Source: DATAXV01 sp036272915 (lineage in GTDB: Bacteria > Chloroflexota > Dormibacteria > Dormibacterales > Dormibacteraceae). From it: 11,827 nucleotides of DNA. Shown one piece after another: positions 1 to 6,142 of the stretch (positions within the stretch are counted from its first letter, which is position 1; each line of letters opens with the position of its first letter). The translations under genes and the position numbers were made by a program. The stretch is from the NCBI GenBank assembly GCA_036272915.1, contig DATAXV010000096.1:1-11827 (forward strand), read 5' to 3'. A model generated the notes under the pieces. It saw only the letters and a list, made by a program, of their open reading frames with translations, was not told the origin of the DNA and did no database searches.

Positions 1-119
1 CCCCGCTCGACGGGAAGGGCGTCGACCTTCGACTGCACCGCCCAGGGGTGGATCACGTAGGAGCGCTCGTCCTCCCTGATCCGCGCCGCCCGGTCCCGGT
101 TCGTCTCTATGCCCGCCAT
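1..119 (-). CDS. Class III PLP aminotransferase, N-terminal fragment (cut by window edge)
   Basis: The first 39 codons of a minus-strand gene run off the left edge with no stop. The peptide begins MAGIETNRDRAARIR and continues through a block reading YVIHPWAVQSKVDALPVER. This resembles the start of class III (ornithine/omega-type) aminotransferases, where a His-x-Trp-x-x-Gln stretch precedes the 'Asp-x-x-Gly' cofactor-domain entry. Known family members move amino groups between an amine or amino acid and a keto acid using pyridoxal phosphate; substrate cannot be judged from this piece. The start is supported by a GGAGGTG ribosome site about 7 bases upstream (around 126-132). It lies 19 bases downstream of the RHH gene on the same strand, so the two are probably co-transcribed. 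The catalytic lysine and cofactor residues lie outside the window. The family call rests on a short N-terminal resemblance and is moderate. Confidence 0.6.
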   Translation of the reverse strand, partial: MAGIETNRDRAARIREDERSYVIHPWAVQSKVDALPVER

Positions 120-138
120 GGCCGCACCTCCACCAGGC

Positions 139-465
139 TCACCGAATGGGACGCAGTGGGGTTTCGCGCCGTCCCCCACCCCTGGAGTGTAAGGGCGATC
201 CGGGGAGGCTCGGTTCGCTCCCGCGCTCGTGGTCCCGCGGGTCGAGCACGGCGTCGCCGGTCAGGATCGCCTGCGCCACCCGCCGCCGGTGCTCGGTGCG
301 CTCGCGCTCGTCCAGATAGTCGCGAACGGCGAGGCGGACGATCGCCTCGAGGGCGCCCTCTCCGCCATCCGCCATCCGGCGCAGCCGAGCCGCCTGGACG
401 TGGTCCAGCCGGAGGGCGAGGAGCAGCTCCTCGGCCCCGGGCACCGATGTCTTGGTCACCGCCAT
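139..465 (-). CDS. Small ribbon-helix-helix (CopG/antitoxin-like) protein
   Basis: A 108-residue protein. Residues about 13-52 fit a ribbon-helix-helix fold: a short strand (LLLALRLD), a helix rich in Ala/Arg/Leu (QAARLRRMA), a Gly-containing turn, and a second helix (EAIVRLAVRDYL). This is the shape of CopG/Arc-type DNA-binding proteins, which act as dimers and often autoregulate their operon. A charged helix (about 53-75) and a Pro/Arg/Gly-rich tail follow. The ATG at 465 was chosen over upstream in-frame starts because an AAGGAG ribosome site sits 7-8 bases before it and homology-like sequence begins there. No toxin partner (PIN, RelE, MazF) is visible next to it. The downstream neighbour is an aminotransferase, so it may be a solo regulator or orphan antitoxin. 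The fold is inferred from pattern, not from a search. Confidence 0.65.
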   Translation of the reverse strand: MAVTKTSVPGAEELLLALRLDHVQAARLRRMADGGEGALEAIVRLAVRDYLDERERTEHRRRVAQAILTGDAVLDPRDHERGSEPSLPGSPLHSRGGGRRETPLRPIR

Positions 466-520
466 TGCACACTCCTTCGGCCTCGAGCAGGCATGGCGAG
501 CCGGTCCCTGAAAACAGGAA

Positions 521-542
521 AGCCACCCTCCGGCGGGTGGCT
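521..542 (-). terminator. Candidate intrinsic terminator or attenuator hairpin
   Basis: A perfect 8-bp inverted repeat (AGCCACCC / GGGTGGCT) surrounds a 6-base loop. Read on the minus strand it is followed at once by TTCCTGTTTT, a T-rich tract. It lies about 120 bases after the stop of the SGNH esterase and about 55 bases before the RHH gene, so it could end the esterase transcript, attenuate the RHH-aminotransferase operon, or both. The T tract is interrupted, so termination strength is uncertain. Confidence 0.5.
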
Positions 543-545
543 CAT

Positions 546-574
546 GGCACGCGGCTCGCAAAAGCTCGCGTGCC
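546..574 (-). other. Stem-loop directly after the mini-ORF stop
   Basis: GGCACGCG (546-553) pairs perfectly with CGCGTGCC (567-574) across a 13-base loop that contains TTTT on the minus strand. The foot of the stem abuts the TAG stop codon (575-577) of the possible 21-codon ORF, and it stands three bases before the next hairpin (521-542). It has no T tract after it, so it is not itself a standard intrinsic terminator. Tandem hairpins after a short ORF are what a translation-coupled attenuator looks like, but no clear alternative pairing was found by eye. Confidence 0.45.
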
Positions 575-640
575 CTAGGTAATCAGGATGATCGCGCCCG
601 GACGCAGCGCGCGGCGCAGGTCCCGGACATCGATCCTCAT
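575..640 (-). CDS. Possible 21-residue leader peptide or small protein
   Basis: A 22-codon frame begins with ATG at 640 and ends with TAG at 575. The peptide starts MRIDVRDLRRALRPG and ends AIILIT, so it has an Arg-rich first part and a hydrophobic Ile/Leu/Thr end. There is no ribosome site. Instead a TATACT hexamer lies 8 bases before the ATG on the minus strand, the layout expected for a leaderless transcript. The ORF sits between the esterase stop and the RHH gene and is followed without a gap by a stem-loop. The clustered Ile-Ile-Leu-Ile-Thr codons just before the stop recall amino-acid-sensing leader peptides, but this is inference. A chance ORF of this size is quite possible. Confidence 0.3.
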   Translation of the reverse strand: MRIDVRDLRRALRPGAIILIT

Positions 641-645
641 GGGCG

Positions 646-656
646 GGAAGTATAGA
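646..656 (-). promoter_or_regulatory. Possible -10 element for a leaderless transcript (minus strand)
   Basis: Read on the minus strand, TATACT matches the bacterial -10 consensus in five of six positions and lies 8 bases before the ATG at 640, just past the esterase stop codon. No -35 match was found at 16-18 bases upstream, where the sequence is still esterase coding DNA. It would place the start of transcription at or next to the ATG. Confidence 0.35.
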
Positions 657-659
657 TGC

Positions 660-1469
660 TCACGCCGCCATCGCCGCCTGGACCAGGGTCGCGTAGGCCT
701 GCTGGCCGGCGATGTTGGGGTGGTAGGACTCGGAGACCGGGTCGGACAGCCCGTTGATCCACTCGTCGGATGAGCACACGGCGTGTCCGGTGAAGGCGGG
801 GCGGGCGTCGACGAAGGTGAAGCCGTAGGTGCCTGCCGCGGTCTGGGTGGTCTGCCCCAGCAGGTCGGCGGACTGGTTCAGCGAGGTCTGCTCCTGGGGG
901 CTGATCCTGGACAGCGCGTTGCACTCGTCGCCGTTGAAGAGGCGCGGGTAGCCGACCACGATCACGTGCGCGTTGGGCGCCAGCGACCGGATCTTGGCGT
1001 AGAGCGTGTCGAGCAGGCCGGGCAGCGTCCCGGTGATGAAGGTGTCGGCGCTGCTGATCTGGCTGGTGCAGGTGAACGGCCAGGGCAGCGCGCACTGCTC
1101 GATCACGCTGGAGAAGCCGGCGTCGTCGCCGCCGGCGGAGATCGTGACCACCGCGGTCGAGGCGCTGAGGCTGGCCAGCTGCTGGTCGAGGACATCGGTG
1201 GTGGTCGCTCCCGAGCAGGCGGCGAAGGTGAGATCGAGGCCCTCCCTGGCGGCGGCCAGCACCGGATAGGCGTCGGGCGAGCGGTCGCAGCCGCCGCTGT
1301 CGGAATAGTAGTCGCGGGTGCCCACGCCCGAGGAGTAGGAGTCACCGAGCGCCGTGTAGGCGGTCCCCGCCGCCGACACCGCTGGGCCCCGCGCGAGCGC
1401 CAGCATCAGGCAGAGCAGCAGCCCCGCGCCGAGGCGGCCGAGGTTCGTCATACGTCGTGCCATGAGCAT
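660..1469 (-). CDS. Secreted SGNH/GDSL-family esterase or lipase
   Basis: A 269-residue exported hydrolase. Residues 1-33 look like a signal peptide: Arg-rich start, hydrophobic core (LGAGLLLCLMLAL), and an AVSA-like cleavage site. Block I is GDSYSSG with the nucleophile at Ser44. Block II is CSGAT near 85-89. Block III reads GGDD at 113-116, where the family usually has GGND. Block V is SYHPN with the catalytic His at about 250. Six cysteines in the mature part (61, 85, two near 125-135, and two in the C-terminal half) suit three disulfides, as in secreted actinobacterial SGNH lipases. Such enzymes cleave ester bonds of lipids or small esters outside the cell. The ATG at 1469 was chosen because GGAGGGAGGG precedes it at good spacing; an in-frame ATG at 1463 is possible. 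It is divergent from the CocE-like gene. Substrate is unknown. Confidence 0.88.
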   Translation of the reverse strand: MLMARRMTNLGRLGAGLLLCLMLALARGPAVSAAGTAYTALGDSYSSGVGTRDYYSDSGGCDRSPDAYPVLAAAREGLDLTFAACSGATTTDVLDQQLASLSASTAVVTISAGGDDAGFSSVIEQCALPWPFTCTSQISSADTFITGTLPGLLDTLYAKIRSLAPNAHVIVVGYPRLFNGDECNALSRISPQEQTSLNQSADLLGQTTQTAAGTYGFTFVDARPAFTGHAVCSSDEWINGLSDPVSESYHPNIAGQQAYATLVQAAMAA

Positions 1470-1506
1470 GGCAGCCCTCCCTCCAGAGCCGAACGCAACC
1501 AATCTC

Positions 1507-1535
1507 AGCTTATCCGGCAAACGTCTCGGGCACAA
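1507..1535 (-). promoter_or_regulatory. Candidate promoter for the SGNH esterase
   Basis: On the minus strand TTGTGC (1530-1535) and TAAGCT (1507-1512) are separated by exactly 17 bases. Each matches its consensus in only about three positions, but the spacing is ideal and would give a leader of roughly 30 bases carrying the GGAGGG ribosome site before the ATG at 1469. The rest of the divergent region (1470-1625) must also hold the promoter for the plus-strand hydrolase. A TTAGCCCTAT stretch at 1601-1610 is the only A/T-rich candidate seen for it. Confidence 0.28.
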
Positions 1536-1625
1536 GCCAGACGAGGAAGCGTTCCGGCGGCTTGGTACCTTCTCCTCAGCGGCCCGAGGAATGTCGGACG
1601 TTAGCCCTATGAGGGGGACTGTGAG

Positions 1626-3353
1626 ATGGCGGAGACCTGGCGACTCGGCGATGTCGAGGTGACCTCCGGCGTGTGGGCCACGATGCGGGACGGGTGCCGG
1701 CTGGTCGCGGACGTGTACCGTCCGGTGACCCGTACGAGGCCGCTCCCGGTGGTGCTGCTCCGCATCCCGTACGACCGCAGGCAGAGCAGTGAGACCAGCT
1801 ACGCGACCCCGGCCTGGTACGCACGCCAGGGCTTCATCGCCGTCATCCAGGACACCCGCGGCCGGTTCGAGTCGGAGGGGGAGTTCGTCCCCTTCCTGCA
1901 CGAGGCCGAGGACGGTTACGACACCGTCGAGTGGGCCGCCCACCTGGAGGGCGCCAACGGCCGCGTCGGCACCTACGGCGCGTCCTACGCCGGCTACCTC
2001 CAGCTTCTGACGGCGGCGGCCCAGCCACCCTCGCTCAGCGCCATCTGCCCCGCCGTCGCCGGGTCCGACCTCTACCGCGACTGGTTCTATCAGGGCGGGG
2101 CCTTCAACCTCGCCTTCGCCGCCTGGTGGGCGGCGACCCTGACCATCGACGTCGCCCGCCGGCGACGGGACGACGGCGCCCAGCCGCCGCTGGCCCGGGC
2201 GCTGTCCGACAGCTGGCGCTGGTACGGATCGGACGCGCCCTACGGACTCGACCCGATCGGCGGCGGCACCCCCTTCTACCGGGAGTGGCTCGACCATCCC
2301 CGGCGGGACGAGTACTGGCTGCGCCGCAGCGTGTCCGAGCTCCACGACCGTATCCGCGTGCCCGCCCTGCACGTCGGCGGCTGGTACGACGTCTTCAACG
2401 AGGGCTCGGTCCGCAACTTCGTCGAGCTCTCCCGCACCGATCCGGAGCAGCGGATGCTGATGGGGCCCTGGGCGCACCAGCCCTGGGGGACGACGGTCGG
2501 CACCCAGGACTTCGGCCCGAGGGCGGGCGGCCCGATCGTCGACCGCGCCCAGGTCGACTTCTTCCGCCGCCACCTCGACCCGGACGGTGCAGGCGAGGCG
2601 GAGGGCGCCCGGGTCCGCTACTACGTCCTCTTCGACAGCCGCTGGCAGGAGGCGGAGACGTGGCCCCCGGAGGGGGCGCGGGAGCAGGACTGGTTCCTGC
2701 ACAGCGAGGGCACCGCCAACGCCGCCGGCGGCGACGGCCGTCTGGACTCCGAGGGGCCTGGCTCCGAGCCCTGCGACATCTACGCCTACGACCCGGCCGA
2801 CCCGGTGCCCAGCCTCGGCGGGCACTCCTGCTGCCAGGAGGCGAACGCGCCGATGGGCGCCCACGACCAGGCCCTGATCGAGCAGCGCAAGGATGTGCTC
2901 GTCTTCACCGGCGAGCCGCTGGACCGCGACCTGCTCCTGGCCGGGCCGGTGTCGGTGACGCTGTGGATCGGCGCCTCCGCCGCCGGCGCCGACGTGGTCG
3001 CCCGCCTCTGCCTGGTCGGCGGTGGTCGCTCGATCAACATCGCCCAGGGCGTCTGGCGCGCCGATCAGCCCCTCGGCGTGGCGACCATGGACGAGCCGCT
3101 CCGGGTCGAGATACCGCTCCGCAACGTCGCCGCCCTGGCCCGGGAGGGGTTCCGGCTGCGCCTCCACGTCACCGCCGGGTCGTTCCCGATGTACGACGTC
3201 AATCCGCAATCCGGCGCGCCGGTGGCGCGGGCCCGGATCGACCAGCGGCGGCCGGCGACGCACGTCCTGCACCACGACCGGGAGCACGCCTCGAAGCTGA
3301 CCCTGACCGTGCTCGACCGTTCCCCGGCCGACTCGGTGGCGCCGGCGCTGTAG
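1626..3353 (+). CDS. CocE/NonD-family hydrolase (X-Pro dipeptidyl-peptidase S15-like)
   Basis: A 575-residue serine hydrolase, almost the length of the Rhodococcus cocaine esterase CocE (574). The N-terminal alpha/beta-hydrolase domain carries GASYAG with the nucleophile at Ser120. Asp255 lies in GGWYDVF and His284 in GPWAHQPW, completing the triad; Tyr49 in RIPYDR fits the oxyanion tyrosine. A helical cap occupies roughly 145-240, and the part after about 340 looks like the C-terminal jelly-roll domain of the family. Known members hydrolyse esters, alpha-amino acid esters, acyl side chains or X-Pro peptides; the substrate here cannot be told. There is no signal peptide, so it is probably cytoplasmic. 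The ATG at 1626 follows GAGGGGG by 8 bases. It is divergent from the secreted esterase, and its stop lies 13 bases from the end of the convergent SDR gene. Confidence 0.9.
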   Translation: MAETWRLGDVEVTSGVWATMRDGCRLVADVYRPVTRTRPLPVVLLRIPYDRRQSSETSYATPAWYARQGFIAVIQDTRGRFESEGEFVPFLHEAEDGYDTVEWAAHLEGANGRVGTYGASYAGYLQLLTAAAQPPSLSAICPAVAGSDLYRDWFYQGGAFNLAFAAWWAATLTIDVARRRRDDGAQPPLARALSDSWRWYGSDAPYGLDPIGGGTPFYREWLDHPRRDEYWLRRSVSELHDRIRVPALHVGGWYDVFNEGSVRNFVELSRTDPEQRMLMGPWAHQPWGTTVGTQDFGPRAGGPIVDRAQVDFFRRHLDPDGAGEAEGARVRYYVLFDSRWQEAETWPPEGAREQDWFLHSEGTANAAGGDGRLDSEGPGSEPCDIYAYDPADPVPSLGGHSCCQEANAPMGAHDQALIEQRKDVLVFTGEPLDRDLLLAGPVSVTLWIGASAAGADVVARLCLVGGGRSINIAQGVWRADQPLGVATMDEPLRVEIPLRNVAALAREGFRLRLHVTAGSFPMYDVNPQSGAPVARARIDQRRPATHVLHHDREHASKLTLTVLDRSPADSVAPAL

Positions 3354-3365
3354 GTGCCGGCCGGC
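3341..3365. other. GC-rich hairpin/palindrome between convergent genes
   Basis: GCCGGCGC (3341-3348) pairs with GTGCCGGC (3354-3361), with one G-U pair and a 5-base loop that contains the TAG stop of the CocE-like gene. An overlapping perfect palindrome GCCGGCCGGC lies at 3356-3365. It fills the 13-base gap between two convergent genes, a natural place for a two-way terminator, but no T tract follows on either strand. In DNA this GC-rich such short repeats arise by chance. Confidence 0.25.
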
Positions 3366-3366
3366 T

Positions 3367-4077
3367 TCACAATCGCCGCTGGCGGAGGGGCCGGATGGCC
3401 AGCTCGCCAACGGTCACGCCGGGCGGCTGGCCGTAGGCGTAGAGGATGGCCCTGGCCACGTCCTCGGGGCTCAGCGGCGTCGACTGCTCGAGCAGCGGCG
3501 CCACCAACGGGCTGTTCCGCGTCAGCGGCGTATCGACCATGCCCGGCTCGATCAGGGTGACCCGGACGCCGACCTCGGCCGCCTCCAGCCGGAGCGAGTG
3601 GCCGATGCCGACCACGGCCCACTTGCTGGCGATGTAGGGCTCGCGGCCGGAGATCGAGGCGGTGAGCAGGATGTGGCCCTCCCCCCGCTCGCGCATGAGC
3701 GGGAACACCGCCCGGATGCTGTACAGGGTCCGGAGCACGTTGGTCTCGATGACGCGTCGCCAGCGCTCCGGGTCGCCGGTGGCGAACGAGCTCTGCTCGG
3801 CGATGCCGGCGTTGGCGACCAGGAAGTCGACCGGACCGTGGCGCTCGGCGAAGGCCTGGACCGCCGCCTCCAGCCGCCGGTGGTCGGCGACGTCGAGCTC
3901 GACCACCGCCGCCTGGCCGCCACAGGCCCCGACCTCCTCCTGCACGCGCCGTCCCTCCTCGGCGTCGATCGTGATCAGGAGCAGACGGGCGCCGAGCGAG
4001 GCGAACTCCAGCGCGGTCGCCGCGCCGATGCCGCTGGTGCCGCCGGTGATGACTCCGACCGGGCCCTGTGGCGCCAT
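3367..4077 (-). CDS. Short-chain dehydrogenase/reductase (SDR) with a shortened catalytic loop
   Basis: A 236-residue classical SDR with a Rossmann fold. The cofactor motif TGGTSGIG is at 11-18, an Asp at 38 ends the second strand (suggesting NAD rather than NADP, tentatively), LDV is at 61-63, NAG at 89-91, Asn113 is the structural asparagine, and YIASK at 148-152 supplies Tyr and Lys. The likely catalytic Ser141 is only 7 residues before Tyr148, whereas classical members have 13, so a stretch of about six residues with the usual Pro-Gly is missing. The ATG at 4077 was chosen because GGGGAGGAG lies 6-8 bases upstream and the Rossmann motif begins right after it. It starts 20 bases after the stop of the PLP enzyme and is probably translated from the same mRNA. 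It would oxidise a hydroxyl or reduce a carbonyl; a hydroxy-amino-acid product of its neighbour is a guess. Confidence 0.88.
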   Translation of the reverse strand: MAPQGPVGVITGGTSGIGAATALEFASLGARLLLITIDAEEGRRVQEEVGACGGQAAVVELDVADHRRLEAAVQAFAERHGPVDFLVANAGIAEQSSFATGDPERWRRVIETNVLRTLYSIRAVFPLMRERGEGHILLTASISGREPYIASKWAVVGIGHSLRLEAAEVGVRVTLIEPGMVDTPLTRNSPLVAPLLEQSTPLSPEDVARAILYAYGQPPGVTVGELAIRPLRQRRL

Positions 4078-4097
4078 TCCGTCTCCTCCCCGGGACC

Positions 4098-5228
4098 TCA
4101 GGGCCGCAGTGGCCCGAGGCCGGGACCGCGGGCGAGGATGGGCCAGACGTCGGCGACCACGCCCTCCTCGACCACGTAGTAGACGTCGTGCAGGTTGACC
4201 GTGGTCGGGGCGTAGCCGGGAACGACCCGCAGTCGATCCCCCACCTTCACCGGCGAGGAGGCGGGCGCGTCCAGCAGCAGGTGCTCCTCGGAGAGGCCCC
4301 GTGTGCGCCATCCCTCGAGGTCGACGCGAGGCACGCCAGGCTCGCCGCCCACGGTCTTGCGACCGCTGTCGAGGACGACCGAGGTGCCGTGCCGGCTCAC
4401 CACCGTGCCGAGGACGGTGAGGGCGACCGGGAACTCCGGCGCGAGCAGGCCGTGGTACGCGTCCATGAAGACATAGGAGCCCGCCTGCAGCTCGGTGATC
4501 CGGGGGTTGGCCCCGGTGATGTCGTAGGTGTTGGTCGCGCCCGCCGAGACCACCGGGCACTCGATGCCGGCGCCGGTGAGCAAGTCCGCCGCCTCGAGCA
4601 GCGCCCCGTTGGCGACGCCGACCTTGCGCTGCCGCTCGCCCCGGTCCTGCTCGCCGTTGCAGTGGCCCTCGTAGCCCATCACGCCGTGCAGCCGGAGACC
4701 GGGCAGGTCGGCCACCACCCGGGCCAGCTCCAGCGCCGCCGCCGGGCTGCGCACGCCGCCCCTGGCCATGCCCACATCGACCTCGACCAGGATCCCGATC
4801 GTGGAGCCGGCCTCCCGGGCGGCGGCGGAGAGGTCACGGGCGTTGCCGGCCTCGTCGACGGCGGCGGTGACCTCGCCCTCGCCGGCGGTCTCGGCCAGCG
4901 CCCGGATCTTCTCCGGACCCACCACCTCGTTGGCGATGAGGACGTTCGGGATCTGGGCGTGGACCATCATCGCCGCCTCCCAGACGGTGGCGACGGTGAG
5001 GCCGACGGCGCCGGCGTCGACCTGCATCCGGGCGATGGTCGGGTTCTTGTGCAGCTTGGCGTGCGGCCGGAGGCCGATGTTCAAGGCGGCGACGCGCCGC
5101 GCCATGTCGGCGATGTTGCTCCGGACCTGGTCCAGGTCGAGCAGCAGCGCCGGCGTGGGCAGGTCCTCGGGCGCGCGGCCGATCACCCGCCCGTAGTCCC
5201 ATCCGGTCCGTTCTCCGAGCGACGACAT
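4098..5228 (-). CDS. D-threonine aldolase/D-serine dehydratase-family PLP enzyme lacking the usual metal ligands
   Basis: A 376-residue fold-type III PLP enzyme: alanine-racemase-like barrel first, beta domain last. RPHAKLHK at 54-61 carries the Schiff-base lysine, Lys58. VDVGMARGG at 150-158 and GYEGHC at 185-190 are barrel motifs, and SAGATNTYD at 228-236 fits the phosphate-binding loop. Characterised relatives cleave D-3-hydroxy amino acids to glycine plus an aldehyde, or dehydrate D-serine, using a divalent metal held by His-x-Cys or His-x-Asp in a Pro-x-His segment just before TVNL. Here that segment reads PGYAP at 337-341, so both ligands are absent. The ATG at 5228 has a near-perfect AAGGAGG 5 bases upstream. 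The gene leads an operon with the SDR and is divergent from the psuK-like gene. The family is clear; the exact reaction is not. Confidence 0.85.
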   Translation of the reverse strand: MSSLGERTGWDYGRVIGRAPEDLPTPALLLDLDQVRSNIADMARRVAALNIGLRPHAKLHKNPTIARMQVDAGAVGLTVATVWEAAMMVHAQIPNVLIANEVVGPEKIRALAETAGEGEVTAAVDEAGNARDLSAAAREAGSTIGILVEVDVGMARGGVRSPAAALELARVVADLPGLRLHGVMGYEGHCNGEQDRGERQRKVGVANGALLEAADLLTGAGIECPVVSAGATNTYDITGANPRITELQAGSYVFMDAYHGLLAPEFPVALTVLGTVVSRHGTSVVLDSGRKTVGGEPGVPRVDLEGWRTRGLSEEHLLLDAPASSPVKVGDRLRVVPGYAPTTVNLHDVYYVVEEGVVADVWPILARGPGLGPLRP

Positions 5229-5233
5229 CGCGA

Positions 5234-5240
5234 CCTCCTT
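5234..5240 (-). promoter_or_regulatory. Strong Shine-Dalgarno site fixing the PLP-enzyme start
   Basis: AAGGAGG on the minus strand ends 5 bases before the ATG at 5228. It rules out the longer in-frame open reading that extends upstream to 5339, whose extra residues do not resemble the family. Confidence 0.75.
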
Positions 5241-5338
5241 CCGGATCCAGCTGACGGGTGACCTCTCCCTCCCTGCTCTGATGTTGGCGCACGGCGATCC
5301 CCGGCGTCCACGTCGCGCCGCCGGCCGACCGGCTGACA

Positions 5339-5344
5339 TACGCT
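5339..5344 (+). promoter_or_regulatory. Candidate -10 element for a leaderless psuK-like transcript
   Basis: TACGCT, a TAnnnT hexamer, lies 9 bases before the ATG at 5354, and no ribosome site is present between them. Transcription starting 6-8 bases after the hexamer would begin almost at the ATG. No -35 match was seen. The rest of the divergent region (5229-5353) shows no other clear signal. Confidence 0.4.
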
Positions 5345-5353
5345 TCCCCTGCC

Positions 5354-6142
5354 ATGCTCGCCGCGATCGGCAACCTCTTCCTCGACGTGACCATCGTGCC
5401 CGCAGGCGAGCTGCGCGGCGACGACGACCAGGACGCGACCATCCGCGTCGGCGGCGGCGGCCAGGCCGCCAACTTCTGCGCCTGGGCGGTCCGCGCCGGG
5501 GCGCGGGCGAGACTGCTGACCATGAGCGGCGGCGACGTCCGGTCCGCGCGAGGTGGTGAGGCGACCGGGGTGATCGCGGTCCTGGTCGGTGCGGGGGGCA
5601 GGCGCGGCTTCCTCCGCCAGCGGGGGGCCAGTGCCCATCTCCGCGAGGAGGACGTCGATCCGGCCTGGCTCGACGGCGTGCGGCTTCTCCACGTTCCCGC
5701 CGAATGCCTCCTCACCGAGCCCATCGCCGGCGCCGCCCGCCGGGCGGTGTCGCTCGCCCGTGCCCGCCCAGCGCAGCTCTCCATCGACCTCTCCTCGGCC
5801 GCCGGCATCGCCCACCACGGATCGGAGCGGTTCCGTCACCTCATCGAGCAGCTGGCCCCCGACGTCCTCTTCGCCACCGAGGCCGAGGAGACAGCGATCG
5901 GGTGCTCGCTGGAGCGACTCGCACCGCTCCCGGTGCGAAAGCTGGGCGCCCGCGGCTGCCGCGTCGGCGGTCAGCTCGTCGAGGGTCCCGAGGTGGACGT
6001 GCTCGACGGCACCGGCGCCGGCGACGCCCTCGCCGCCGGCTTCTGCGCCGCCCGCTTCGAGGGCGCCGGGCCGGTGGAGGCGGCGAGCTGCGGCGTGCGG
6101 CTCGCCGAGGAGGCGCTGGGGCGGCTGGGAGGACGGCCGTGA
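5354..6142 (+). CDS. psuK: PfkB-family carbohydrate kinase, probable pseudouridine kinase
   Basis: A 262-residue ribokinase-like protein. The first PfkB signature is GGGGQAAN at 33-40. The second is DGTGAGDALAAGF at 218-230, with Asp224 as the catalytic base and the GAGD anion hole. It is shorter than usual (about 300-315 residues). After ARARLLTMSG (50-59) the sequence passes straight to the segment before TGVIAVLV (71-78), skipping the normal stretch with the GxD-x-x-G motif. The frame itself is intact. Its stop overlaps the start of pseudouridine-5'-phosphate glycosidase by 4 bases. In that known pairing the kinase phosphorylates pseudouridine and the glycosidase then splits pseudouridine 5'-phosphate into uracil and ribose 5-phosphate. 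The role is inferred mainly from this context. The ATG at 5354 lacks a ribosome site but has a -10-like TACGCT just upstream. Confidence 0.8.
   Translation: MLAAIGNLFLDVTIVPAGELRGDDDQDATIRVGGGGQAANFCAWAVRAGARARLLTMSGGDVRSARGGEATGVIAVLVGAGGRRGFLRQRGASAHLREEDVDPAWLDGVRLLHVPAECLLTEPIAGAARRAVSLARARPAQLSIDLSSAAGIAHHGSERFRHLIEQLAPDVLFATEAEETAIGCSLERLAPLPVRKLGARGCRVGGQLVEGPEVDVLDGTGAGDALAAGFCAARFEGAGPVEAASCGVRLAEEALGRLGGRP
6127..6133 (+). promoter_or_regulatory. Shine-Dalgarno site deciding the GTG start of psuG
   Basis: GGGAGGA inside the last codons of the kinase gene ends 5 bases before the GTG at 6139. It supports GTG rather than an upstream in-frame start, and suggests the pair is translated from one mRNA with coupled re-initiation. 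Confidence 0.7.

Noticed and set aside
1..465. A toxin-antitoxin module
   Set aside because: The RHH protein looks antitoxin-like, but the following gene begins like an aminotransferase, and no toxin fold is visible.
546..574. A tRNA or other known structured RNA
   Set aside because: Only simple stem-loops are present; there is no T-loop GTTCGA motif, acceptor stem or cloverleaf spacing.
48..582. Plus-strand open frames over the left edge
   Set aside because: They are Arg/Pro/Gly-rich and opposite the RHH gene and aminotransferase start, both of which have good ribosome sites.
660..3410. One very long minus-strand open frame that runs through the esterase and the antisense of the CocE-like gene
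   Set aside because: Only the last 269 residues (from 1469) look like a protein and have a ribosome site; the rest is low-complexity Arg/Gly/Ala/Val sequence antisense to a convincing hydrolase.
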